From positions 36,616,194-36,680,193 of the forward strand of contig CP136069.1 in the NCBI GenBank assembly GCA_032622095.1: a stretch of 64,000 nucleotides of DNA. The letters run 5' to 3'. The notes under the pieces are model-generated. The model was not told the origin of the DNA, searched no databases, and saw only the letters and a program-made list of their open reading frames with translations. Made by a program: the position numbers and the translations under genes. Below are positions 50,472 to 62,206 of the stretch, in pieces. Numbering within the stretch: position 1 is the stretch's first letter; every line of letters starts with the position of its first letter. The DNA is from Siphonodentalium dalli (taxonomy: Eukaryota > Mollusca > Scaphopoda > Gadilida > Siphonodentaliidae).

Positions 50472-53400
50472 CTAGCAGGGTTACCCGGCGTTGCCCAGGT
50501 TAATGCGATGAGAAACCCTCTGTATGCTGTGGATATTTGGGATAGAGAATGCTCTTGCTTAAAAGTGTTATACGTTTTCTCATAAATTGTATATTCAAAT
50601 AGCACCATAAAACATGATTATTACAGTCATTGGATATAAGTAGTGGCTCACCTTGTCAATTGTCATTCTGTTTGTCGCGATTAATCCGTTCCAACAATAA
50701 TGAAGTATGTATTTATTTACAACTGCGTATACATTAGACGTTATAATATGATACGTGAACATCATAAACACATTAGTTCGATAAAAGATGATAATTGGGT
50801 TTTAAATATTGAGATGTATCAATCAATTTAGTGGGTTGGACTAAGTTCTCGAGGACACCTGGCTATTTCCATGAAGATACAGATGTTTCAAAGAAATTTC
50901 CAGGTGCTCCTCTGTTCATGGTGCTATATATTGGCTAAATATTCTCAGTTTAAACGAAATGTTGATGCGCATAAATATTAGCTACATGTGCCAGGCACAG
51001 AGCGAGATTTTGAGTTGTCTATGTCAGTCGAGGAGTCTGTTATAAAACCCTTGTCAGATGTGCAGTATTGGGAGAATCCTGTAAAGTCTTATGCTACTAA
51101 CTGCATTTTCTTGTATATCAGAAGAAACTATATTTGACTGCACACTGTGACCATTATTTTTGAACACCCCTTCCATATCTGTTGACAAATTGTAACTTTT
51201 TTGTGTAAACTGTATTGAATGGAACAGACTCAATTTTGTTATAATATATATGCAATCCTCTGACGGTTCGGGGTCTCACAGTTTGCACGAATATATGTAT
51301 CACCTCAATTGAATGATAAATATACGTTTAATGCTTCTTCTATGTATATCTTTTTGCTAGCTCATTTTGTGAATGCCCTGATTGCTATTCCCATATAAAT
51401 ATGACAGTTAAGAAGATATAATTGTTCAAGTGACTTAAGTGGGTCACCATATGTCGGGATTGTGAAATGTGAACGTCCAAAACTACTTAAAATGATATGG
51501 AGACGGCCTGGTGACTGTATATAACTTATATGTGGATACAGGCGAATAGCAATCTTATCAATGATAGTTCATATCCGCTCGCCATCCGCGACGCAAACGA
51601 CACCAAATGTGATTTAATTCATGGTATATCATTAGAGAAAAACGTGTATGAATTCGGTGGAAATTGGTGCCAAATAAATTTGTACCAGCATTTGCCTCTT
51701 TTGACATATTTAATCCACTCCCATTAGACCCACGGATGCATGCTATACTGGAGATGATTATATATATGTTTGGTGGTAATCAGTAACTAAACAAATTCTG
51801 AGAATAGTTATGATCCATATCTCTCACCCAACCGACAGCAATTTGACGTCTTTAAATCACACGATGATATTCCTCGTACCATAGAGAAGAATAATATATC
51901 AATTTGTTGGAAATCTGGGCTAAAATAGTTTATTAAATCAATTGTTGATGCAACGTTGACTCGAACAACGCCATATTGCAAAGGTGATTATGTATTCGTT
52001 TGGTGGAAATCGGCGACAAAATTATTTCACGATATATTTTTAATTTTGCCGACCTCCTCCTTTTCTTCCACTGACACCAACAGCGTCATTTTAGAAAAAT
52101 TTTACCCGCACCGTTATCTTCCTTGTAAACAGTTACCCCTCTTAGAACGCCTTGGTGCCATCTCGATTGTACCGCGTGAAGTTATATATAGAACGCACAC
52201 AGACAGACAGAAAGACAGACAGACAGACAGACAGACAGCACGATTTGATTTCTTGTATCATTTGAGAAGAACATGTCTGAATTTGATGGTAATTAGTACT
52301 AACAATATTTTGTATCAGTCTTGGTGACCCTCCCGTCCCTATTTCAGTCTCAAGCTGCACACACTAAGACTCATTAGAGATTAGAGATGCATATATATGA
52401 ATTTGGCGAAAATTGGCGAGTATACAAATTCGTATCAAATTTAAGGTCCCCATATCTCTCACCCATAGGGCACAAATTTGGTGTATCTAAACGACACGAT
52501 AAGATTCCTCGTATCACAGAGCAGTATATGTATCAATCTGGTGGAAATCGGCACTAAACATATACATATAATTTGTTGTGTCCCTCTCATCTATATAAAC
52601 CACTGACTCGAATGGCCCAACCTATGACATCCTTGAACCACACGATTATACTCCTGACATCATGGAGATGATTGTTCATAAGTTTGGTGATAATCGGCGA
52701 CTAAACGATTTTTTTTTATCAAATTTGGTGCCAATCCACACCCCATCTCTCAAACAAACAGCACCACTATTATGGCGTCTTTAAATCACACGATTAGATT
52801 CCTCGTTCCTTGGATAACTGAGAACGTGTATCAATTTTGTGGAAATTGGCGCAAAAAAAAATGTGCATCAATTTTGGTGTCCCTGTCCCTTTCAATGCAA
52901 CCCTGACTCGAATTAGGCCACATTTGACCGATATAAGCAACACCATTAGACACCTCATACCATGGGGATGATTTGTATAAGTGTGGTGGCAATCGGCGAC
53001 TGAACCAATTATTATCAAATTTAGTGCCCACCCCCTCCCAATCTCTCAACCAAAAAGACAACAATTTGGCGTTGTTAAAGCGCACAATTTGATTCCTTGT
53101 ATAACGAAGAAGAATATATATGAATTTGGCGGAGAACGGCGCTAAAATTAGTCTTTCAATTTTGGTGCCCCTCTCCCCTTCCGTGCATCCCTGACTCGAA
53201 CGACGCCACTTTTAAACCACACCGTTGTTTTTTTTTTTCATATCATGGGTTTGGCGTTGTTAAATCGCACAATTAGATTCCTTATATCATGAAGAAGAAT
53301 ATATATCAATTTGGTGGAGATCGGCGCTAAAATTAGTTTTTCAATTTTGGTGCCCCTCTCCCCTTCCGTGCATCCCTGACTCGAACGACGCCACTTTTAA

Positions 53401-53748
53401 ACCACACCGTTGGTTTGTTCATACCATGGGGATGATTATCTATAAGTTTGGTGGAAATCGGCGACAGAAAAAAAATCTGCCCCTCCCCCTTCCGGGCACC
53501 CCTGACGCGAACGGCGCGACTTTTGCCATATTTAAACCACACCATTAGATTCCTCGTATCATGGGAATTATTATATATAAGTTTGGTGGCAACTATTATT
53601 GTTCTGCCCCTCCCCCTTTTCTGCCCCTGACAACAACGGCGTCACTTTAGAAAATTCTAACCCCGACCATTATCTTTCTCGTAAAAAGCTACTCCTAGTA
53701 GACCCCTTTGGCATCATCTAGATGGTCCTTTGTGAATTTCTATAGAAC

Positions 53749-53783
<35 letters not shown>

Positions 53784-53803
53784 TTCGCAAATATAGATAT
53801 AGA
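50472..53803 (-). mobile_element. Helitron-like family C, right copy
   Basis: Inverse of 45625-48964, with identical ends (CTAG at 50472-50475, TCTATATC end at 53803). The flanking bases are A (50471) and T (53804). Differences from the left copy are rare single bases and microsatellite length. Only a few codons differ between the equivalent non-coding open frames. Confidence 0.85.
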
Positions 53804-54025
53804 TATATATATATTTCAACTGAACACATATGGCTTTAATGGTCTATGAGTGAGAAATGCGTTATACAGAATGGTATTTTCTTATTTTGCCGCGCATGTC
53901 GGGACAGTGATCACAACTGACAATATATATGGCATTACATGCGCTACATATTTGACAATAAGTTTAGGATGGCATCCAAAACGGCCAACAAACTCGAAGT
54001 TTCTCACACTTTCCGTCGGACAGGG
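53804..54025 (+). mobile_element. old ~1.1-kb repeat, right part
   Basis: TATATTTCAACTG...AGGATGGCATCCAAAACGGCC aligns with the uninterrupted copy (TATATTTCAACTG...AAGATGGCGTCCAAAACGGCC read on the minus strand near 56850-57030). Confidence 0.7.
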
Positions 54026-56819
54026 GAATTGTTAACGATGAATTAGCTGGTAACCGTAAACAAACCGAAGAACCCTACTATTGTTTCAATTAATTTAAGC
54101 TAATGAGTAATTGATTATCTTAAGGACTATAGATACTCATTTATTGGGGGAATACTTGATAAAAAGATATACAAAGATTAAAACAATCATCACTAACATG
54201 TGCTTTTTGGATCAGTTTAGATAAGTAATATCAATTTATATAAGTTGTCTGAAGAAAATTGAAATTGTATGCCCAAATTACCAGCCTCCAATTTAAAGTT
54301 GCCTATCTCTGATGTAAACATGTGTTCAGGTGAAATGCATTATATTAACTAAATTAGTTGCTATATAGAGGATTTGTTTGTCAATAAAGAAATTACTTTT
54401 GCAGTATATAATATTGTGTTGCCACCCAGTTTTCAAGACATGCTACTACTTCCTGTTCTATAATTTATGTATCTATAGTCCTTAAATGTTCTCTCACTCG
54501 GCTCATCCTATGAGTCGTCAACGTTTACACTTTCGGTTATTGATGACATTCCCACATACATCGTGACATGGTCAGTCTGCGTTGAAACAAGATCATTTGT
54601 TAGATTCACATGAATCTTTGCAGCCAAAGATCAGTAGTCACAGTAGATCGGGAGGAAATATAATCTGACTGGTTTGTAGGACTCAATCAAAGGCTGGGGA
54701 GTCAGTATGATGTGCCAATCACTGATATAGTTCGCACGATGATGTGTTAATGTGATTTCTTAAGGAGGCTGTGGCTGCTGGTGGTAGAAGGTGTGTTCCA
54801 GTCTTCGGTTATACAACACAAGAACGTGTGCGTTATTTGGTCTAATTGACGACATTATAGCTCATCATAATTTATGCAAACTCTTGGTGGGATATATAGT
54901 GTCATCGTCAATATTAATAGATTGCAAAATTGATGCAAAAGTCGCATCACATTTTACTGCTTTTGACTACTAAGACAAACGGCTTCATTATATAGGTGTT
55001 TGTGAATGTCGTAGCCTGCCAACGCGTGAATTAGGGGCAAGGTTACACACACCTCTTGAACAATACTGCCCGCTGTGTCGTTCACGGAAATGACACATTA
55101 CCTATTTTTTTGTTCAGTATAAAGAATTATCCTAGCTCATATTCATCGTGAAACATAACATTCTAGTATTTCGACATGTTCGCCAGGGGAATAAAAACAA
55201 TAACTAGCTTCCGACCGAGGCGTGCTGCATTGGCTGCTTGTAACAGCATACATGTATCCGCTTCCTCGTGGTACCATACTAGCACGAGATCAGGAACTAA
55301 CTCTAAGCGAACGTCGCCATTCACGGACCGTATCACGTGACATTTGACCCCATGGCAAACATAATTCAGTGATTTTGAAACAGCACTCGACCATTCGCGA
55401 AAAAATAGAAGCCTGTCAAGGGGTCTTTGTTATCACCACCTGATCAATATTTGGCATTGTCTGGAACTGTGTCATGGACACATGATATGTGAAGCCTTGT
55501 CTGAATACCAGGATTGTATTCTCGGGTTGCATAAAGGTAGCATACTGACTTATTATGAAAAAGAGGTGCAATGTATCATACTATGCAACAACTTCAACAA
55601 TCTACTAATATCGATGATGACCTATTTTCATCCTGCCAAGAATGTGCATGTGCTTTATGTGACAAGCCGGCGTGTATTCAAGTCGGTGAATTACGACAAA
55701 TTTTCTCCTGTTGTAAAACTTGAACAATAACACCAAATGCAGACTTCTTAAGCAACACAGTTTTCGTGCAAACTATCAGGCAATTACTTGTCACAATAAC
55801 TCACACCGATTCTAGAATTCCATGTCTTCATAACCCTATGGAATTTGGGATCCATATATAGCCATACCTTGTGTGGCATATATAACCATACCCTGTCTCT
55901 AGTGTACTATATACACGTTTATGTTTATATGACAACAACACTAGGCATAGTGACATGTGTCCCCAAAGTATGCCCCTTTACCTATATACACATTTGAGTG
56001 TCATGTAAATAATGTTATAACATGGACGCAGATCGGGAATAGTCAGCACCCAGATGCACACGCATAAGAACGAATCTATAACCAATGATGAAGCAAGATG
56101 CAGGCGTAATCATGACCAGTCCAATCTCATTGTCCCTTTCATGTCGTCGGGTTCATAGCATAGATAAACACCACGCTACTATTATAGTCTTCGTATTGTT
56201 AACAAATTCAAATGATTTCAGTTGACCCAGAATATATACCCACAACAGCTAAATAGAGTAAAAACAATTCCTAAAAATCCTGAAGTACTGAACCTTTTGA
56301 CATGCAGTGTATCGGATCGCCCCGGTGGCCCGGTCCGTCCCCCAGTGCTAATATAATCAAGCCATGGGTGTTCTGCTTGTCTACCTCAAGCTTGAAAATA
56401 GGCATGGATAAAATGATCCCGCAACATAAGTACCGGTACTGAAAGCATAGTTGCCGTGCATGAGATATATGGGATTGGTTTTCCATGACGGCCATCGGTG
56501 GTCGCTTCGTGAGGGGCCCGGAAGTCCTACACATCAACAACGCATTGATGGCACTTCATCCCTATCCAAATGCGAACTACTGCGATTTGCAATTGGCTAC
56601 AACGATTCATGCGAATTGTCAGGATGTACTAGTGTGTGAAATGAAATGCATGGAATAATCGAAGTAGTGCCAATTTTGACTTAACTGGCTACCCTGAGGA
56701 TGAGCAGAGTTATTGGACATTTTCGTCAATCAATTACTTTAGTTGATGGAGGAGCACCAGTGAATGCATTTCTTAATGACTAATTCCCTTATCCGCATAT
56801 AACGAACCCAGTTTAATTT
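54026..56819. other. gene-less stretch
   Basis: Several frames of 60-90 codons on both strands without recognisable domains or convincing splice sites. Nothing supported. Confidence 0.4.
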
Positions 56820-57930
56820 GTGTCGGTAAGATTGAAAATATTCGATGTTGGTGGCCGTTTTGGACGCCATCTTAAATCTATTTTCAAACATGAAGTGTCC
56901 GATGCTGTATATATCGTAATTTGTGTCTAGTAAGATAAGATAATACCTCCATAAAAAACGTGAGTCTCACCCATCAGCCTTTGGTGGCCATGTGTGACCA
57001 GTTGAAATATAAAAATATATAATCGGCTTTGTACGAAAATTCAAATAAAAATTGAAAAAATATGAAATAGTTGACAAAAAAGTGATCAAGTGAGGTTTTA
57101 TGAATTTACAAATTCTGGACCAGTATCTTCGTGTGATATTTCATACCCCTATCAAAATTTCATCACAATGTTGTAAAATTTTGAGAAATTAGTAAAAATT
57201 ACAATTTTTCACCATTTTCCCCCAAATGTTCATCTTAGAACACGTTCGGAAAAGGTTGTTTATCATTCCCCTTCATCGGTCTCTACACTATTTCATTTTA
57301 TGCCCCTAAAGCCTTCTTTGCATGTGGCATTATAAGTGTAAACTATACAATTAATTTTTCTGAGAAAATTATATTTTAGGGGGTGGGGTTAAGTTTATGC
57401 CAACAGCACAATTTCACAGAAATATAATTGGCATTCCATCATATAAATTGCTTTGCTATGTCTTTGGGGCAATTTTTGAAATATGTTGCGCGTCAATAGC
57501 CCATGTGTTCCACAAGTTATAGCCAATTATATGTGACACCAATTTTCAAAATCCAAGTAATTTTTCGCAATTTCAAAATATTTATCGCATTTGTTTCGAA
57601 CTATCTTATACATTGGTCCAGTGTTGTATCTCAAGTTGTTTTATGGTGATCTATAATAAGTATAAACAATGTCTTGTTCACTTTATAACCGCAGTCATTA
57701 TTTTATACGCTGACACTTGTACTCGAAATTGTTTTTTTTTTATTTTAGGGTTAGGAGTTGTCTTCCCTGAAAAATCTATTTTGGGACACATTCTGAAGCG
57801 GGCAACAAGCAAAATCGGATGCGCCATATAATGACCTTCAATTTGATATATAAAAACCTTTGTTGGAGGGGGGTGCAGCCAACTTCTAAACTAGAGGCTT
57901 TCTGAGAATTGGCCCACGGACTATGTTTTT
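56820..57930 (-). mobile_element. old ~1.1-kb repeat, uninterrupted copy
   Basis: The inverted paralogue of 49570-50471 plus 53804-54025. It shows the empty site for the right family C insertion. Confidence 0.75.
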
Positions 57931-58683
57931 CCTGCGATGGGGAGATGATGAGCATGTATTATTTATCCTTCTCTATTATTATACAATGTCAGTTATCGCT
58001 ATACGAATACTATACTACTTATTACACATCTGATAAATAGGGACATGACAAACTGCGGGATGGGATGGAATGCGGAACCGAATGATAATCTTTGAAACAT
58101 ACTTTGAAATTGCGTGGGACGGCCGATATGTTGACGAATATAGCACTTAGAGGACTCGTTTTTGGTGTCGCCCCAGACATATTTATTGACCGCGCCACTG
58201 ACTGGACGCCAAGAGTTTCATTATTCGGTTGACAACTAACCTATATATATGAACCCTAACATTATCGAAAGGAATGCTGAACTAAATAACCATAGTGATA
58301 GTCATAATCAGACAAATTTGCAAACGATCCGTAGAATTGCACATAAGAATCGTGATTTTCCAAGACGTAATTTATCTCCAGGAGTTATAGATATATAATT
58401 ATAGTATACACCCGTCAATTATTCCGGGTGATTTGATGTAGTTAGATATAATCAACATCATGTGACAAGTATCGAAATTAATGGTAAAAAAAATGAATAA
58501 TCCCTGCGAAATTTCGACATATACACGGTGATAATTTTAGAAATAGCCCCGCATTATTTTAAACGGATTCTGATCGTGTGGCTCACGTAATACGATACAT
58601 TTGCCCTTACTATTTCAGATGGTAAGCATACGATAACCTCTTCATTACGGGGGTTGAGCTGTTGCAGCATTAAATACCCGGTG
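57931..58683. other. gene-less stretch
   Basis: No supported feature. Confidence 0.4.
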
Positions 58684-58850
58684 CCAGTACATTATCTTTT
58701 TTTTTGCGAGTCTCGCATATATAAGAGAAGGCACTTGCTTACAAGATCAAGGTAAGTATTGTTAGGCCACTACATGTATTCTCTTAGATACATGCGAGAC
58801 TCCCTATACGGGAGACTCGCATATATAAGAGAATACCATGACACAGGTTC
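58684..58850. mobile_element. degenerate double-hairpin element, copy 5
   Basis: Two hairpins related to those of the TTAA family (TCTCGCATATATAAGAGAA). The first loop is replaced by a T run. No TTAA ends seen. Confidence 0.65.
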
Positions 58851-59150
58851 GCTAAATTCCAGGAATCTCCAATATTGGAAGAGTTAAAGTAAACTCTATG
58901 TGTGGCAATAGCCGCGTCTGTTGCCAGTTGGAGTGAGTTTCGAGTCAAACGACAACCTTTTAGAGACTTCTAACGATCAATATAAGAAATGTGGTACGGG
59001 AAATCGCGCATTTTCGCAAGATACATACAACAATAGATTGCAGCGACTTAAACAGAATAATACAAGAGTTATTTTTATTTTAATCGACGGCGACCTTTGT
59101 CTATTAGATGTCGCTGCTATAATGATTTGCAGAACTGCAGGGATTCTATA

Positions 59151-59570
59151 GGTTACACTGGTGTAAATGTATTCCATAGGCCTCAGGTGCAAACGTTTTA
59201 GCGTATACTGTTTACAATATAAATCCCAGATCCAATATTTTCTTTAAATCAGAAGGATTGACTTTTGCGGAAACTTTATATGCAAACAAAATCATATCCG
59301 TCTAGCAGGGAATTCACCTTTAAATATTGTGTTTTCGTAACTAGTGTCAGAACCGCACTAAAAAGTGTTTCATATTTTAAACCACACCACAAAATTCAAC
59401 CTTCACTATAAAGGGTTAATTCCTGTTCCAATGGCTATTTCACCCATGCAAAAAACAAAACACACAAAGCTTTTGACCAATCGGGGCCCAGTGTCCATGT
59501 TATTTTCTCTTATATATTTAGCCCGCATCCGCTAGATGTCACACTGAAACATATTTACGCCAGTGTAACC
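59151..59570. mobile_element. 420-bp TIR element with TA target duplication
   Basis: GGTTACACTGGTGTAAATGT at the left end and, read inward, GGTTACACTGGCGTAAATAT at the right (18 of 20). TA lies outside each end (59149-59150, 59571-59572), as for Tc1/mariner-type elements. Non-coding. Confidence 0.7.
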
Positions 59571-60547
59571 TAAAGCGATAGTGCGCTTTTTCGCGGAATA
59601 ATTGTAACTCTCTACATTTGTTCAGAATTACCACTCAATGGAATACATGTGTTCAAAAACAAAACAACTGCTGTGATTCTTTATTTATTACGCACAATTT
59701 AACCTCACCCCTTTAACACATTATACATCAAAAAAGCATAATTTTCCACTACAAGACTTAGTGTGCCAATACGGGTACATATAACTCTTAAGGCTATCAG
59801 AACTGTTTGATTATTTATATATAACAAAGTCAATAATGTTCAATCATCGGCATCTGGGTTTCTCTTCCTGTCGTCTGCTTGGTTTAGAGTCTTCTTCCGT
59901 CTTCATAGGTTGTGTGTGTCTGCTTGTCTTCTACTCGGTTGAGTTCCGGTTGAGTTCGTCTTCCTGTCGTCTGCTCTTCTTCTTCCTCCGTCGGCGCATC
60001 AGTGGGGCGTTGTTAGAAATACAAGAGCATAATGTTTACCTTGTATTTCCGTCCATTGCTCCACTCTGCTCTTCTAAGCGTCCGAGGGTTCGTGATGATC
60101 GCTTGTGTTGGTCAGATAGAAACTGGTTAGAACTCTCTTATCATGTCGGCTTCTTCTTCCTAAAATACCCAGCGTCTTCTAATGACGGCCATGTGTATTT
60201 TCACGGCGCGTCGGTTCATCGTACTTAGGGTAATTGAGTTATCGTCATCTCCCCATGGGTCCTATTAACTCTCCTGGTTTCAGTAGCTTTCTAGGCGATA
60301 CATCTGGTCTTGATAATCCTCAAGACCGTGTTCTGTTTACTCCACAAATCATTTCCCTATGTTATTGCATGGACGCTCGCTAATTCGATTTGGTGCTCAG
60401 TACTTTTGCGATCTAGATGTGGTCAACAGCGACGCTGATATGTGTGGTAATCGAGCGCCCCTCTGACAGAGATTTCCTATCTTCTTCCCGGGTTGAAAGT
60501 TATGTCCCTGTGGTTGTCTTGGCACATTACTCCTTCACTTTTTCGAT
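59571..60547. other. no firm gene; purine-rich minus strand
   Basis: On the minus strand 59860-60000 is strongly purine-rich and holds a tiny frame at 59931-59999 starting MRRRRKKKSRRQ. TCTTCCTGTCGTCTGCT occurs twice (near 59866 and 59950). Whether this is the tail of the retroelement or host DNA cannot be decided here. Confidence 0.3.
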
Positions 60548-60832
60548 TTAAAGTTGATCTTGAAATCGCAAGTCCAATTCGTCGCTGCGCAGCAGGTCGA
60601 TGATTCGTCGAAGTGTTTCGCAACAGCGGCATCGGTGAATGAGAGGCCTCTGTTGTTCGTATGTCCGTCTGTGTCGTTGGTACGGCTGCTGTCGTGCTCT
60701 AGCGTAGGTTCGCTGGCGAGTCTGGATCGGCTGTCGGTGTTCGTCCGTGAAGTAGTACCAATCGGGGTCGATGTCGATGAGTGCATCTTCAGATTCTCTG
60801 GGCGGGCTGTAAGGCGGGGGAGGTGACTGCAT
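60548..60832 (-). CDS. hypothetical Pro/Tyr- then Arg-rich protein
   Basis: From ATG at 60832 there are 94 codons. The frame stays open upstream to about 60915, so this may be part of an exon with an acceptor (CCCCGCCTTACAG, or earlier). The N-terminal part has PPPPYSPP (a PPxY motif, used by retroviral proteins and others to recruit ubiquitin ligases). It is followed by an acidic stretch with DIDPDWYYF, an Arg/Gln/Tyr-rich region (RQRTYARARQQ, RHRRTYEQQR) and HRCRCCETLRRIIDLL. It resembles no family I recognise. It overlaps the upstream frame (60846-61067) in another phase. It lies on the same strand as, and 1.4 kb downstream of, the retroelement, so it may be an accessory frame of that element or an unrelated host exon. 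Confidence 0.35.
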   Translation of the reverse strand: MQSPPPPYSPPRESEDALIDIDPDWYYFTDEHRQPIQTRQRTYARARQQPYQRHRRTYEQQRPLIHRCRCCETLRRIIDLLRSDELDLRFQDQL

Positions 60833-60845
60833 CGCGTAATATCGT

Positions 60846-61067
60846 CTATGCTCGTTGTAAGGCTGTACCCATGGCTGGTTGTAGGATGTGGGACTGCATG
60901 CGCGGCATCATGTCGAGGTAGCTTTCATGCGGCCGCCTGCTGGTGGATGGTCGTGCATCTGAATTGGGTGTCATATCGTCATCATCGGATGTCGAGGTAT
61001 TTTCGTCCTCAATGTCCGAGTATGGGGGTAGGTTCTGACAACTGGTCGACCCTTGTTCCACCGCCAT
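60846..61067 (-). CDS. hypothetical acidic Ser/Asp-rich small protein
   Basis: ATG at 61067 sits in a strong context (ACCATGG), and 73 codons follow: LPPYSDIEDENTSTSDDDD, then Ser/Arg-rich and Met/Gln-containing parts. An in-frame ATG at 61136 would add 23 residues. A TATA-like element (CTATAAAT on the minus strand, 61306-61313) lies about 240 bp upstream. No domain recognised. It overlaps the start of the extended frame of the next ORF in a different phase. Could be a host exon or a retroelement accessory frame; low confidence. Confidence 0.3.
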   Translation of the reverse strand: MAVEQGSTSCQNLPPYSDIEDENTSTSDDDDMTPNSDARPSTSRRPHESYLDMMPRMQSHILQPAMGTALQRA

Positions 61068-61305
61068 GGTCAGCCTGTAATACTCAAACGGATATTTGTG
61101 TGAGGTTTGAGAACAAATGACACAGTCAGTATACACAATGGTTACTTTTCCAATTTATCGGTATCGCTTGAGGGTCGTCAGATCGGCCCAATACGAAAAT
61201 GGAATTTACAACTAATTATATAGATGGATTGGTTGACGAACAGTTAAACACAAGATAAGTCGGGGTGATTGATTTCAATCATCAAAACTTATGACCGAAT
61301 GTCGG

Positions 61306-61313
61306 GATTTATA
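61306..61313 (-). promoter_or_regulatory. TATA-like element
   Basis: CTATAAAT on the minus strand, upstream of the small ORFs at 60.5-61.1 kb. Could belong to a gene promoter or to an LTR; no LTR partner is in the window. Confidence 0.3.
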
Positions 61314-61535
61314 GTCCCTATTCAACGCTTGCTATAATCATTCTGATGATTATACAACTATAATACCCTGGACATCGTTATGCAACAATTAATATTTGAA
61401 ATATATGAAATGCATAAATGTCTATATACATGCAAATGATTCTGATATCCGCGCAACAATAATTACGAAGGAAATTCGGAATACATTAATATACGATACA
61501 TAATTAATACTAATCCAAATCCGCCACAGATGTGG

Positions 61536-61826
61536 TTAGCCTCTGACGGCTATAATTGGATATACATGTAGGCGTTCCTGAGTGTTGTCCCGGAATAGCG
61601 CAGACGGCTTTGGTGCATCCGTCTCCATTGCTTCGTCGATGGGTTCTTTGAACACGGCATTCAGGATATCCTCAGGTCGCTGGTCTAACTGCTTACTATA
61701 CATAATGGCTAACCTTGGTAAATGTCGTTTAACAAATCTCCACCAGAATCGGTGGGTCAAGATAATGAAAATTACTACTGTAACTACGTTACTAGGGCAA
61801 AATACCACCCTGGCCATCTCTACCAT
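61536..61826 (-). CDS. hypothetical small membrane protein
   Basis: 96 codons with one probable membrane segment (VVTVVIFIILTHRFWWRF, after about 14 residues), then a basic stretch and a hydrophilic tail ending ITAVRG-like. A stop lies immediately before the ATG. Downstream of the retroelement pol frame on the same strand, in the place where an env-like gene would be, but there is no ectodomain and no similarity I can name. May be chance. Confidence 0.25.
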   Translation of the reverse strand: MVEMARVVFCPSNVVTVVIFIILTHRFWWRFVKRHLPRLAIMYSKQLDQRPEDILNAVFKEPIDEAMETDAPKPSALFRDNTQERLHVYPIIAVRG

Positions 61827-62206
61827 TCATTGGGGTAATACTTTTTCGTTCACTAAGTCAGTCGTGAGCATATTTTCGATCGTGTTTATTTGAGCGGGGT
61901 GCGCTCAAACGTAGTAACCTTGCACGTCGGCGCGGTGCTCGTTATCTCTCGGCGCGTGATTGTAAAGTTCAAAGCTTTATTTATTAAATCGCCATGCGCA
62001 CGTGCCGGGTTTCATGGGGCGCGCGACCTGTCATTGATCCGAACATGACTATTTATTCGCGATTCGGTCTGGGGCGTCGGGCTAACTATTTTCAACATTT
62101 ACGAAGCCAGGTTAGACTCATCAGTCATCAATAAGACAGTTAAAAGTGGGGTCTCATTCATTCCGAAATGAAATCCAGGTAAATAGTTCGGGCGTTTCAT
62201 TATTAT
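61827..62206. other. non-coding gap downstream of the pol remnant
   Basis: Contains AATAAATAAAG on the minus strand near 61980 (possible polyadenylation signal). No clear polypurine tract or LTR end. Confidence 0.35.

Noticed and set aside
51530-53630. Mirror-identical open frames in both 3.3-kb arms
   Set aside because: Identity reflects the duplicated element. The frames fall in non-coding tandem units and the translations show no domains.
59500-59545. TATATAAGAG as an LTR promoter of the retroelement
   Set aside because: It lies inside the TA-flanked element at 59151-59570, and no LTR pair can be shown.
60554-61120. 90-codon plus-strand frames
   Set aside because: Shadows of the minus-strand frames. 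The minus strand has the strong start context and the biased composition.
62090-62125. CTGATGA near a short stem on the minus strand, reminiscent of a hammerhead ribozyme
   Set aside because: The required GAAA is not present at the right place and stems I and III are not evident.
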